Part shown: one piece after another, positions 43,595 through 51,913 of the stretch
Layout: every line of letters starts with the position of its first letter
Position numbering within the stretch: the first letter of the stretch is position 1
The notes under the pieces: model-generated
What the model was told of the DNA's origin: nothing
The model's database searches: none
The model's input: the letters and a program-made list of their open reading frames with translations, nothing else
Translations under genes and position numbers: made by a program
Source: Salibaculum sp035270045
Lineage (GTDB): Bacteria > Pseudomonadota > Alphaproteobacteria > Rhodobacterales > Rhodobacteraceae
Assembly: GCF_035270045.1 (NCBI RefSeq)
Contig: NZ_DATFIP010000014.1
Span: forward strand, 13,231-77,230
Direction of reading: 5' to 3'
Length of the DNA: 64,000 bases

Positions 43595-45121
43595 CTAGAC
43601 CACCCCACCCGCATCCAACCGGGCCAGGAGGTCCTCGGCCTCGGCAAGGACCGTCTCACGCTTGTCCGCGTTCATCCGGTCCCAGGTTCGGTACATCTGC
43701 GCCATACGCGGGTTGCCCTCGAACCGGTCGCGGTGCCGGTCCATGAAATGCCAGTACAGCAGGTTGAACGGGCAGGCCCCCTCCCCCGTCTTCTTGGTCA
43801 CGGAATAGGCGCACCCCTTGCAGTAATCCGACATCTTGTGAATGTAGTTTCCACTGGAGACATAGGGCTTCGACGCGATAATGCCGCCATCGGCAAACTG
43901 GCTCATTCCGATCGTGTTCGGCGCCTCGACCCATTCATAGGCATCCGCGTAGACCGCCAGGTACCATTCGTGCACCTGGCGCGCCTCGACCCCGGCCAAC
44001 AACGCGAAATTGCCCGTCACCATCAAGCGCTGGATGTGGTGCGCATAGGCCTCGGCGCGGGTCTGGCCCACCGCCTCTGCCATGCATTGCATCCCGGTCT
44101 CGCCACCCCAGTACATCGACGGCAGATCCCGGTCATGACCCAGGGCGTTGCGGGTCACGTAGTCCGGCCCTTCAAGAAAATAAATTCCGCGCACGTATTC
44201 CCGCCAGCCGATCACCTGCCGGATGAACCCCTCTGCGGCATTGAGCGGCGCTTTCCCGTCGCGCCACGCCCGTTCCACGACGTCGCAAACCTCCATCGGG
44301 GCCAGCAGCCCCGCATTGAGATACATCGAGATCACGCCATGCCAGAGGAACCGTTCCCCGGTCAGCATCGCGTCCTGGTAGTCGCCGAAATTCGGCAGGC
44401 CACCCTCGACCCAATGGGCCAGCGCCCGGCGCGCCTGCTCGCGGTCCGTGGCGAACCAGAAATCGTCCAGATCGCCAAAATTGCCCCCGAACCTGTCACG
44501 CACCAGGTCCAGAACCTCGCGCGTTACCTCGTCGGGTGCGAACCGCTTCGGCCCGCCGAAATCGACAGACCCGGGCGCGGGCTTGCGGTTGTCATGGTCG
44601 AAATTCCACTGGCCACCCACCGGATCGCCACCCTCCATCAACAGGCCTGTCTTGCGCCGCATCTCGCGATAGAAATATTCCATGCGCAGGGCCTTGCGCC
44701 CATCGGCCCAGGCCTCGAACTCGGCGTGGGAACACAGGAACCGGTCGTCGGACAGGAGTGTCACCGGCAGAGGGCAGGCCTTGAGCGCCTCGATAAGACG
44801 CCATTCGCCGGGCTGGGTCGCCAGCACTTCGGACGCGCCCGTTTCCTCGGCGCGGCGCAGCAGTTCGGCACAGATGCCGGCGCCCGTTTCGGGGTCGTCC
44901 AGCCGGCTGTATCGCACGTCCCAGCCTGCCGCGCGCAGCCGTACCGCGAATTTCCGCATGGCGCTGAACAGGAACGCGATCTTCTTGGGGTGATGGGGCA
45001 CGTATGCGGCCTCGTCCCTCACCTCGGCCATGACCACAACGTCGCGCGTCTTGTCCGCCCCACGCAGGGCCGAAAGATCCTCGCTCAACTGGTCCCCAAG
45101 GACCAGAACAAGCCGCGTCAC
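43595..45121 (-). CDS. FeS bacterial cryptochrome / (6-4) photolyase (CryB/PhrB type)
   Basis: This 508-residue protein matches the prokaryotic FeS-BCP group rather than CPD photolyases: LVLGDQLS at the start, GWREYVRG, NHNR-like segments, and Cys346, Cys434, Cys437 and Cys450 (CKGC...GACPF). The four Cys have the same spacing as the 4Fe-4S ligands of PhrB (350/438/441/454), each offset by four. Members repair (6-4) photoproducts or act in light regulation. GTG start overlaps the SDR stop. Confidence 0.9.
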   Translation of the reverse strand: MTRLVLVLGDQLSEDLSALRGADKTRDVVVMAEVRDEAAYVPHHPKKIAFLFSAMRKFAVRLRAAGWDVRYSRLDDPETGAGICAELLRRAEETGASEVLATQPGEWRLIEALKACPLPVTLLSDDRFLCSHAEFEAWADGRKALRMEYFYREMRRKTGLLMEGGDPVGGQWNFDHDNRKPAPGSVDFGGPKRFAPDEVTREVLDLVRDRFGGNFGDLDDFWFATDREQARRALAHWVEGGLPNFGDYQDAMLTGERFLWHGVISMYLNAGLLAPMEVCDVVERAWRDGKAPLNAAEGFIRQVIGWREYVRGIYFLEGPDYVTRNALGHDRDLPSMYWGGETGMQCMAEAVGQTRAEAYAHHIQRLMVTGNFALLAGVEARQVHEWYLAVYADAYEWVEAPNTIGMSQFADGGIIASKPYVSSGNYIHKMSDYCKGCAYSVTKKTGEGACPFNLLYWHFMDRHRDRFEGNPRMAQMYRTWDRMNADKRETVLAEAEDLLARLDAGGVV

Positions 45122-45777
45122 CAGGGAATCTCCTTGCCGGCATAATCGAAAAACCCACCCGATTGCGCCGGGTCCAATCCCGCCATCACGTCACACAGTC
45201 GCCGCGCGGCGTCCGCCGGCGTGACCTTGTCATGCCCGGGATACCCGGCGGTGAAGGCAGTCTCGACGGTGCCGGGGTGCAGGGCCGCGACCACAGCCTG
45301 CTTGCGCTTGCGCCCGATCTCGATCGCCGCGCCATGGATTACCTGGTTAACGGCCGCTTTCGAGGCGCGGTAGGAATACCAGCCGCCCATCCTGTTGTCC
45401 CCGATCGACCCGACCCGCGCCGAAAGCACCCCGACGGTGGCCCGCCCTTCACGCGGCAAAAGCCGCTCCACATGCGCCAGGACCAGCGCCGGGCCAATGG
45501 TGTTGACCGCAAGCACATCCGCCATTTGCCCTGCCTCGATGGCCGCAAGGGATTTCTCCGGCGTGCCACCTGCAGCCAGCGTGCCCGTGGCGACGAAGAT
45601 CGCCTCGAACGGCCCCTCCAGCGTACCGAGGTGCAGCGCAACCGAATCCGCATCGGTCACGTCCAGCCCATCGCCGGAGCGCGACAGGCCCGTCACACCG
45701 TAGCCACGTTTTTCCAGTTCCGCGGCCAGGGCCGCGCCGATCCCGCCCGAGGCGCCTATGACAAGTGCATTTTTCAT
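45118..45777 (-). CDS. Short-chain dehydrogenase/reductase
   Basis: This 219-residue SDR has the NAD(P)-binding GASGGIG near the N-terminus, a Ser-Tyr-Lys catalytic set (SARVGS, then YSYRASKAA) and HPGTVET after it. Substrate is unknown; similar proteins lie next to photolyase genes in related bacteria. The ATG at 45777 is chosen since the upstream part of the frame lies over the phosphatase promoter region. It precedes and overlaps the photolyase gene (GTGA), so the two are translationally coupled. Confidence 0.83.
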   Translation of the reverse strand: MKNALVIGASGGIGAALAAELEKRGYGVTGLSRSGDGLDVTDADSVALHLGTLEGPFEAIFVATGTLAAGGTPEKSLAAIEAGQMADVLAVNTIGPALVLAHVERLLPREGRATVGVLSARVGSIGDNRMGGWYSYRASKAAVNQVIHGAAIEIGRKRKQAVVAALHPGTVETAFTAGYPGHDKVTPADAARRLCDVMAGLDPAQSGGFFDYAGKEIPW

Positions 45778-45871
45778 AGCGTGGAGGCTAGAGCGCGCCA
45801 CGCGTCTTTCCAGTTGTCTCCCGGCCGACTGCATGCGACCCACCTGCGGCAACGCAAAGGAAGGGACGAAG

Positions 45872-46519
45872 ATGGGCGAGATCGTCATGGTCCGGCATGG
45901 ACAGGCCAACACCGGCGCCACCAGCGAGGCAGAATACGACCGCCTCTCGCACCTGGGCCACCAACAGGCCGAATGGCTGGGCGACTGGATGCGCCTTCAT
46001 GAATCCCCTTTCGACCATGTCCTGACCGGCACCATGCGCCGCCACCGTGAAACCGCTCGGGGCATGGGCGTGGCCGCCGACCACACGGACGAGAGGCTCA
46101 ACGAACTGGACTACTTTGCGCTGGCCCGCGACATCGAGATCACCCACGGGCTGGCCCAACCGGCCTCGGAGCAGGATTTCGCCGCCCATATCCCGCAAAC
46201 CTTCAAGGCCTGGCACGCCGCCGAGATCACGGGCGCCGAACCCTTCGCCGGTTTCGAGGCGCGCATCCGCACCGTCCTGGACGAAGCCGCCGAACCGGGC
46301 CGCCGGGTACTTTGCGTAACCTCGGGCGGGGTCATCGCCATGGCCCTGCGCCTGGCGCTGGACCTTGACCCGGAACGCCTGGCCCAGGTTCTTCTGCCGA
46401 TTTACAATTCCTCGATCCACCGCTTTCGCGTGCTCGACACGGGCACGTTCCTGTCCAGTTTCAACGCCATTCCACACCTTGACCCGCCCGATCGACGGGA
46501 TAGCCGCAGCTGGATCTGA
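45872..46519 (+). CDS. Histidine phosphatase (phosphoglycerate-mutase-like) family protein
   Basis: This 215-residue protein starts MGEIVMVRHGQA, with the RHG phosphohistidine motif near residues 8-10, then TGTMRRHRETA, an ELDYFA acidic region and CVTSGGVIA with the second His position replaced by Ser-Gly-Gly. Members are phosphatases or mutases of sugars, nucleotides or proteins. AAGGAAGGGACGAAG lies before the ATG. It is transcribed away from the SDR-photolyase pair. Confidence 0.83.
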   Translation: MGEIVMVRHGQANTGATSEAEYDRLSHLGHQQAEWLGDWMRLHESPFDHVLTGTMRRHRETARGMGVAADHTDERLNELDYFALARDIEITHGLAQPASEQDFAAHIPQTFKAWHAAEITGAEPFAGFEARIRTVLDEAAEPGRRVLCVTSGGVIAMALRLALDLDPERLAQVLLPIYNSSIHRFRVLDTGTFLSSFNAIPHLDPPDRRDSRSWI

Positions 46520-46628
46520 CACCCGGCTTCTCTGGGTCGAGAAATACCGCCACCGGAGGCGCCCCTCGGCCGCGGACCGTGCCATCGCCCGGGCCCGGCG
46601 TATCGCCGCGTGGCTGACCGGATGAAGA

Positions 46629-46650
46629 GTGCGCGGCAGCGCACATTTTT
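46629..46650 (+). terminator. Intrinsic terminator ahead of the leuA leader
   Basis: GTGCGC (46629-46634) and GCGCAC (46639-46644) form a 6-bp stem with a GGCA tetraloop, followed by ATTTTT. It lies about 110 bases after the phosphatase stop and just upstream of the leuA promoter, insulating leuA from read-through. Confidence 0.7.
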
Positions 46651-46663
46651 GTAAACGCCCCCC

Positions 46664-46691
46664 TTTCCAAACAGATCCGCGCGCGTATAGT
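46664..46691 (+). promoter_or_regulatory. Putative promoter of the leuA leader
   Basis: TATAGT at 46686-46691 is a good -10 box; TTTCCA at 46664-46669 is a weak -35 at 16-bp spacing. The expected transcript start, 6-8 bases after the -10 box, falls within a few bases of the leader-peptide ATG (46700), so the leader would be nearly leaderless. Read by eye only. Confidence 0.45.
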
Positions 46692-46699
46692 GCCAGCCC

Positions 46700-46759
46700 A
46701 TGACGAGCACAGCACATAGCCCGGCCCTGCTCGGCCTGCTTCTCCTTAGCCGCCTCTGA
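46700..46759 (+). CDS. Leucine-rich leader peptide of leuA (attenuation peptide)
   Basis: A 19-codon ORF, MTSTAHSPALLGLLLLSRL, contains seven Leu codons including four in a row and ends TGA. It precedes leuA (46835) by 75 bases. Leu-rich peptides of this kind control leucine biosynthesis by ribosome stalling when charged tRNA-Leu is scarce. The stop codon lies inside the left arm of a long stem-loop. No clear ribosome site precedes it, and a -10 box only 8 bases upstream suggests translation from the 5' end of the mRNA, as known for trpL in Sinorhizobium. Confidence 0.78.
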   Translation: MTSTAHSPALLGLLLLSRL

Positions 46760-46788
46760 GCGTGCCTTTCGGCGCGACCGCTCAGAGG
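46753..46788 (+). promoter_or_regulatory. Attenuator-like stem-loop overlapping the leader stop
   Basis: CCTCTGAGCG (46753-46762) pairs perfectly with CGCTCAGAGG (46779-46788); the 16-base loop can itself pair further (CGTGCC with GGCGCG). A shorter competing stem can form within the Leu codons (CGGC with GCCG). There is no U-run after the stem, so it is not a classical terminator; control may use pausing, Rho or masking of the leuA start region. Confidence 0.6.
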
Positions 46789-46834
46789 GGATGATGCGCC
46801 AAAGAAACGCTAAGGAAATCAAGGAAATACCAAA

Positions 46835-48394
46835 ATGACAGACCACGTGTTGATCTTCGACACCACCCTGCGTGACGGTGAGCAATCCCCGGGCGCGACC
46901 ATGACCCATGACGAGAAGCTGGAAATCGCCGAGATGCTCGACGAGATGGGTGTCGACATCATCGAGGCGGGCTTTCCCGTTGCCTCCGAGGGAGATTTCA
47001 GGGCCGTCTCGGAGATCGCGCGGCGCAGTCAGTCCGCGACGATCTGCGGGCTGGCCCGCGCCAATGTCATGGATATCGACCGCTGCTGGGAAGCGGTCAG
47101 GCACGCTGCTTCCCCGCGCATTCATACCTTCATCGGCACCTCGCCGCTGCACCGGGCGATTCCCGACCTGACACAGGATGAAATGGCCGAACGCATCCAC
47201 GAGACGGTCACCCATGCGCGCAACCTCTGCGACAATGTCCAGTGGTCACCGATGGACGCAACCCGGACCGAATGGGACTACCTGTGCCGCGTGATCGAGA
47301 TCGCCATCAAGGCCGGTGCCACGACGATCAACATCCCCGACACCGTGGGCTACACCGCCCCGGTCGAAAGCGCCGACCTTATCCGTCGCCTGATCGCCGA
47401 GGTGCCCGGTGGCGAGGACGTGGTCTTTGCCACCCACTGCCACAATGATCTGGGGATGGCCACGGCCAACGCCCTCGCCGCCGTCGAGGGCGGCGCCCGC
47501 CAGATCGAATGCACGATCAACGGACTGGGCGAACGCGCCGGCAACACCGCGCTGGAAGAGGTCGTCATGGCCCTGCGAACCCGCGGCGACATCCTGCCCT
47601 TCGATACCGGCATCGACACCACGAAGATCATGGCGCTGTCGCGCCGGGTCAGCACCGTTTCGGGGTTTCCCGTGCAGTTCAACAAGGCCATCGTCGGGAA
47701 GAACGCCTTTGCCCATGAAAGCGGCATCCACCAGGACGGAATGCTCAAGAACCGCGAAAACTTCGAGATCATGCGCCCCGAGGATATCGGGCTGGCCGCG
47801 TCCTCGCTGCCGCTGGGCAAGCATTCGGGCCGTGCGGCGATGCGGGCCAAGCTCGACGAGCTGGGCTTCGACCTGGGCGACAACGAGGTCAAGGACATCT
47901 TCGCCCGTTTCAAGGAACTGGCCGACCGCAAGAAGGAAGTCTACGACGACGACCTGATCGCGCTGGTGCGCATCAACGAGGGGGCCGAGGACCACCTGAA
48001 ACTGCTCGAACTCAAGGTAAGCTGCGGCACGGCCGGCCCGGCGGAAGCCGAGCTGACGATGGAGGTCGACGGCACCCGCCACACCGTGACCGACACCGGA
48101 GACGGCCCCGTGGACGCCACGTTCAAGGCGGTGCGCGCGATCTGGCCCAACGAGGCGCGGTTGGAGCTTTACCAGGTCCACGCGGTGACCGAGGGCACCG
48201 ATGCCCAGGCCACGGTCTCCGTGCGCTTGTTCGAGGACGGGCGCATCGCCACCGGGTCCTCGGCGGACACGGACACGGTCGTGGCGTCGGCGCGCGCCTA
48301 TATCAACGCGCTCAATCGCCTGATGGTGCGCCGCGAGAAGACCGGACCGGGCGCCGACGTCAAGGAAATCCGCTACACGGACGCGGGCGAATGA
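46835..48394 (+). CDS. leuA: 2-isopropylmalate synthase
   Basis: LeuA condenses acetyl-CoA with 2-oxoisovalerate, the first committed step to leucine. The 519-residue protein has a TIM barrel with FDTTLRDGEQSPGATM (signature 1), HCHNDLGMATANALAAVEGGA-type signature 2, HESGIHQDGML, and a C-terminal allosteric leucine-binding domain (about 390-500). These and the Leu-rich leader argue for isopropylmalate rather than citramalate synthase. AAGGAA precedes the ATG. Confidence 0.95.
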   Translation: MTDHVLIFDTTLRDGEQSPGATMTHDEKLEIAEMLDEMGVDIIEAGFPVASEGDFRAVSEIARRSQSATICGLARANVMDIDRCWEAVRHAASPRIHTFIGTSPLHRAIPDLTQDEMAERIHETVTHARNLCDNVQWSPMDATRTEWDYLCRVIEIAIKAGATTINIPDTVGYTAPVESADLIRRLIAEVPGGEDVVFATHCHNDLGMATANALAAVEGGARQIECTINGLGERAGNTALEEVVMALRTRGDILPFDTGIDTTKIMALSRRVSTVSGFPVQFNKAIVGKNAFAHESGIHQDGMLKNRENFEIMRPEDIGLAASSLPLGKHSGRAAMRAKLDELGFDLGDNEVKDIFARFKELADRKKEVYDDDLIALVRINEGAEDHLKLLELKVSCGTAGPAEAELTMEVDGTRHTVTDTGDGPVDATFKAVRAIWPNEARLELYQVHAVTEGTDAQATVSVRLFEDGRIATGSSADTDTVVASARAYINALNRLMVRREKTGPGADVKEIRYTDAGE

Positions 48395-48401
48395 GGGGCC
48401 G

Positions 48402-48761
48402 ATGCTCGCCGCCGGGCTTTTCCTCGCGGCCGGTGCACAGGACTGCCCGGCCGCGGCCCACCTCGACACCGGTATCCGCCTGTCTCGGACGGAGCCGCAT
48501 TTTGCGGTGCTGATGACCCGCGCCGACGCGGGTCTCCAGCCGGTATTCCCATCCCCTGACGGGGACCCGGCGCGGCTGGCGAGGGTCGGCGCAGCCGAGA
48601 TCTGCCCCTGCCCTCATGACGTCTGGCGCGTGCACGATGTGCGGCGTCTCGAAGGGTGCGCAGCAGGCACCGCAGGGCAGCGTCTACTTCGTTTCGATCA
48701 CGGCGGAATAACGCCCCTGCGCGCCAAGCCCCCTTTTCCCTGCCCGGTCACGCCCCTATAA
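48402..48761 (+). CDS. Small hypothetical protein with hydrophobic N-terminus
   Basis: I do not recognise this 119-residue protein. It begins MLAAGLFLAAGAQDC, like a short signal peptide, and contains four Cys (CPAA, CPCPHD, EGC) and later CPVTPL. GAGGGG precedes the ATG and it lies 7 bases after leuA, so co-transcription is likely if it is real. Pro- and Arg-rich patches also arise by chance in this GC-rich DNA, so the call is cautious. Confidence 0.45.
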   Translation: MLAAGLFLAAGAQDCPAAAHLDTGIRLSRTEPHFAVLMTRADAGLQPVFPSPDGDPARLARVGAAEICPCPHDVWRVHDVRRLEGCAAGTAGQRLLRFDHGGITPLRAKPPFPCPVTPL

Positions 48762-48823
48762 GCACGGTCAGTCCGTGCTCCTCGGGGGAGTCGCGGACCA
48801 ATCTCTAATGGGAACGGGTCCGC

Positions 48824-49864
48824 ATGATGGCTGGATTTGCAAGTTTGTTTTCGTCGGACATGGCAATCGACCTCGGGACGGCGAACACGCTGGTCTACGT
48901 CAAGGGACGCGGCGTGATCCTGTCCGAGCCGTCGGTTGTGGCCTACCACGTCAAGGACGGCGTCAAGAAGGTGCTGGCCGTTGGCGAGGACGCCAAGCTG
49001 ATGCTGGGCCGGACGCCCGGGTCCATCGAGGCGATCCGCCCCATGCGCGAGGGGGTGATCGCCGATTTCGACACCGCCGAGGAGATGATCAAGTACTTCA
49101 TCCGCAAGGTGCACAAGCGCTCGACCTTTTCCAAGCCCAAGATCATCGTCTGCGTGCCCCACGGCGCGACCCCGGTGGAAAAGCGTGCCATCCGCCAGTC
49201 GGTCTTGTCCGCCGGCGCCCGCCGCGCCGGGCTGATCGCCGAACCCATCGCCGCGGCGATCGGGTCGGGAATGCCGATCACCGACCCCACCGGCAACATG
49301 GTCGTCGACATCGGCGGCGGCACCACCGAGGTGGCTGTGCTGTCGCTGGGCGACATCGTGTATGCCCGCTCGGTCCGCGTGGGCGGCGACCGGATGGATG
49401 AGTCGATCATCAATTACCTGCGCCGCCAGCACAACCTTCTGATCGGCGACAGCACCGCCGAGCGCATCAAGACCTCTATCGGGACTGCGCGCATGCCAGA
49501 CGATGGACGCGGCCAGTCCATGCAGATCCGGGGCCGCGACCTGCTCAACGGTGTGCCCAAGGAAACCGAGATCAGCCAGGCCCAGGTGGCCGAGGCGCTT
49601 GCCGAACCCGTTCAGCAGATCTGCGAGGCGGTGATGACCGCGCTGGAAGCGACCCCGCCCGACCTAGCGGCCGACATCGTCGACCGGGGCGTGATGCTGA
49701 CGGGGGGTGGCGCGCTTCTGGGCCAATTGGACTTGGCCCTGCGCGAACAGACCGGCCTTGCCGTTTCGGTCGCAGACGAGAGCCTCAACTGCGTGGCGCT
49801 CGGCACCGGCAAAGCTCTGGAATACGAAAAGCAACTCCGGCACGTGATCGACTACGAAAGCTGA
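48824..49864 (+). CDS. mreB: Rod-shape-determining actin-like protein
   Basis: This 346-residue bacterial actin polymerises under the membrane and directs lateral wall synthesis. AIDLGTANTLVYVKGRGV (phosphate 1), DIGGGTTEVAVLSLG (phosphate 2), and MLTGGGALL (adenosine) are all in place. The N-terminus includes an amphipathic FASLFSS helix. A small hairpin (48761-48779) precedes it. A minus-strand gene separates it from mreC. Confidence 0.96.
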   Translation: MMAGFASLFSSDMAIDLGTANTLVYVKGRGVILSEPSVVAYHVKDGVKKVLAVGEDAKLMLGRTPGSIEAIRPMREGVIADFDTAEEMIKYFIRKVHKRSTFSKPKIIVCVPHGATPVEKRAIRQSVLSAGARRAGLIAEPIAAAIGSGMPITDPTGNMVVDIGGGTTEVAVLSLGDIVYARSVRVGGDRMDESIINYLRRQHNLLIGDSTAERIKTSIGTARMPDDGRGQSMQIRGRDLLNGVPKETEISQAQVAEALAEPVQQICEAVMTALEATPPDLAADIVDRGVMLTGGGALLGQLDLALREQTGLAVSVADESLNCVALGTGKALEYEKQLRHVIDYES

Positions 49865-49886
49865 GAATGCCCCGGCACAGGGCGAT

Positions 49887-50264
49887 TCAGCGTCCCGACA
49901 CCGACCAGACCGACAAGGCGGTTATGGCAACCAGAAGGATCACCGCGCCATCGATCAGCCGCCAGCGCGCGCCGGGCAACAGGGCCGCGACCAGCATGAG
50001 CGCGGCGACCAGGCCAAGCGCCAGCAGGCGCTGAGGCCCCGCATGAAGTTCCGTACCCATCACATAACGCGGCTGCCCGGGCGGATTGATCTGCGGCCCG
50101 ATGATCTTCCATCCCAGATACAGCGCAAGCAGCAGCGCAAGCGCCGATGGAATGCGCGCCAGATTGCCACCGGCCACAAGACGGGCCACCGCCAGAAGGG
50201 CAAGCGGAACAAGGGACCAAGCATGTTGGACAAGCAGCATGTGAAGCCCGGACAAGACAGACAC
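49887..50264 (-). CDS. Small membrane protein between mreB and mreC
   Basis: I do not recognise this 125-residue protein. It is very hydrophobic, with about four helices (SLVPLALLAVARLVAG, IPSALALLLALYLGW, LLALGLVAALMLVAALL, GAVILLVAITALSVW) and a short PPGQPRYVMGTELHAG periplasmic or cytosolic loop. Start GTG at 50264; an ATG 21 bases inside is an alternative. It runs antiparallel to mreB and mreC, and the 175-base gap to mreC must hold promoters for both directions. Confidence 0.65.
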   Translation of the reverse strand: MSVLSGLHMLLVQHAWSLVPLALLAVARLVAGGNLARIPSALALLLALYLGWKIIGPQINPPGQPRYVMGTELHAGPQRLLALGLVAALMLVAALLPGARWRLIDGAVILLVAITALSVWSVSGR

Positions 50265-50439
50265 TCTTCAACCTTTACAATTTGTTGTCGGGCTGTTTCC
50301 ACAACTTATAAAAAAATATCCCACGGTCCGTTCGGGGACAAGTCCACGACGGGCGGGCCGGGGTTGAGTGTGTCTGCCGCACAACATACTGAACGATTTG
50401 TCACTCAAATCCCGCGCAGCGACATGATATGGCCTGCCC

Positions 50440-51381
50440 ATGGCCCGTGACCGAAACGCCCAGGAAGACTTCGTCTCGCCGGTGCGCCGATTGCTGATCG
50501 GTGTCCTGGTGCTGCTGCTGCTGGGGCTGTTCCTGCTCTGGCGCATCGACAGCCCGCGCGTCGAACGTGTCCGCGCCGAGATCATCGACCGCGTCGTGCC
50601 CTCGTTCGAATGGGCCATGGCGCCAGTGACGGGGCTGGCCAACCTGGTGTCGGATTTCCAGTCCTACCAACGGCTGGCCGAACAGAACCGCGACCTGCGC
50701 CGCGAACTGCAGGACATGAAGGCCTGGCGCGAGGCGGCGCTTCAACTGGAACAGGAAAACGCGGTGCTGCGCGACCTCAACAACGTGCGGCTGGACCCGG
50801 AATTGACCTGGGTGACCGGCGTGGTGCTGGCCGACAGCGGCTCGCCCTTCCGGCAGTCGGTGCTTCTCAACGTGGGCGCGCGCGACGGCATCCTGGACGG
50901 CTGGCCGGTAATGGACGGCATCGGCCTTGCCGGGCGTATCTCTGGCGTTGGCCAGGACAGCAGCCGGGTGCTGCTGCTCACCGACACGTCCAGCCGCATC
51001 CCGGTGACGATCCAGCCCTCCGGGCAGCGCGCGATCCTGGCTGGCGACAACACCATCGCCCCGCCGCTGGACTTCATCGAGGACCCCGACAGCATCCGGC
51101 CCGGTGACCGGGTCGTGACCTCGGGCGATGGCGGGCTTTTCCCCGCCGATATCCTCGTCGGGCAGGTCGTCCGGGGTACCGATCGCCGCCTGCGCCTACG
51201 CTTGGCGGCCGATTTCGAAAGGCTGGAGTTCCTGCGCGTGCTCCGCAGCCAGCAGGCCGAGCGGATCGACGCCACCGGCGCCCTGATCGCCCCCGTAACC
51301 CCGCCCGACCCGGAACCGCAGTCTGCCCCGGCCGAGATCGCGGAAGACCGCCCCGTCGGGGACGGACCGGGCGATGGCTGA
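50440..51381 (+). CDS. mreC: Rod-shape-determining protein MreC
   Basis: This 313-residue bitopic protein has a transmembrane helix at about 18-36, a coiled coil (about 70-105), and the periplasmic beta domain with VTGVVLADSGSPFRQSV, GWPVMDG, and VTSGDGGLFP. MreC links MreB to the PBP2-RodA elongation complex. The Pro/Glu-rich C-terminal tail is not conserved. It overlaps mreD by 8 bases. It has its own promoter region. Confidence 0.93.
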   Translation: MARDRNAQEDFVSPVRRLLIGVLVLLLLGLFLLWRIDSPRVERVRAEIIDRVVPSFEWAMAPVTGLANLVSDFQSYQRLAEQNRDLRRELQDMKAWREAALQLEQENAVLRDLNNVRLDPELTWVTGVVLADSGSPFRQSVLLNVGARDGILDGWPVMDGIGLAGRISGVGQDSSRVLLLTDTSSRIPVTIQPSGQRAILAGDNTIAPPLDFIEDPDSIRPGDRVVTSGDGGLFPADILVGQVVRGTDRRLRLRLAADFERLEFLRVLRSQQAERIDATGALIAPVTPPDPEPQSAPAEIAEDRPVGDGPGDG

Positions 51382-51913
51382 AGCCTCTCGCCGCCGAATC
51401 TGGCTCGGGCGCGGGATTTACGCCTTTCTGTGTGCGGGGATCATGTTCCTGCACCTGCTGCCAATGGAGACGATGCCGCGGCGGTGGGGAAGCCCCGATT
51501 TCGTGCTGCTGATCACACTGGCCTGGGCCGCCCGGCGGCCGGATCATGTGCCGGCCCTGCTGATCGCGGCGGTCTTCCTTCTGTCGGACATGCTGTTTCA
51601 CCGGCCGCCGGGGCTCTGGACGGCGCTGGTGCTGATCCTGACCGAGGTTCTGCGCACCCGTGCCCGGTCGCTCCGGGTGGTGCCATTCCCGCTGGAATGG
51701 CTCGGTATCGCGGCCGGGATCGTGGCGATCACGCTGGCCTACCGGGTCGTTCTGTCGCTGACGGTGGTGCCGCAGGCACCGCTTGGGCTGACACTGACGC
51801 AAATGATGCTTACCATATTGGCCTATCCCCTGGTGGCGCTGCTGTCGTTCCTTCTGTTCGGCGTCAGCCGCCCCGCACAGGGCGAGATCGATTCACTGGG
51901 GAACCGGCTATGA
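51374..51913 (+). CDS. mreD: Rod-shape-determining protein MreD
   Basis: This 179-residue membrane protein has about five helices in the MreD arrangement, including MFLHLLPMETMPRRWGSPDFVL near the start and IALLIAAVFLLSDMLFHRPPGLW-type helix 2-3, which match MreD of other alphaproteobacteria. It sits between mreC (8-base overlap) and the PBP2 gene (ATGA overlap). Confidence 0.88.
   Translation: MAEASRRRIWLGRGIYAFLCAGIMFLHLLPMETMPRRWGSPDFVLLITLAWAARRPDHVPALLIAAVFLLSDMLFHRPPGLWTALVLILTEVLRTRARSLRVVPFPLEWLGIAAGIVAITLAYRVVLSLTVVPQAPLGLTLTQMMLTILAYPLVALLSFLLFGVSRPAQGEIDSLGNRL

Noticed and set aside
43292..45145. Long plus-strand open frame over the photolyase gene
   Set aside because: It is antisense to an unmistakable CryB-type protein, with Arg/His/Pro-rich composition typical of GC-rich shadow frames. 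The same applies to 3953-5545 (-), 11230-12615 (-), 18362-20098 (+), 20020-21690 (-) and 51955-53880 (-).
46365..46625. Small plus-strand frame at the end of the phosphatase gene
   Set aside because: Most of it is a shadow of the phosphatase; the unique tail lacks a start codon and any recognisable motif.
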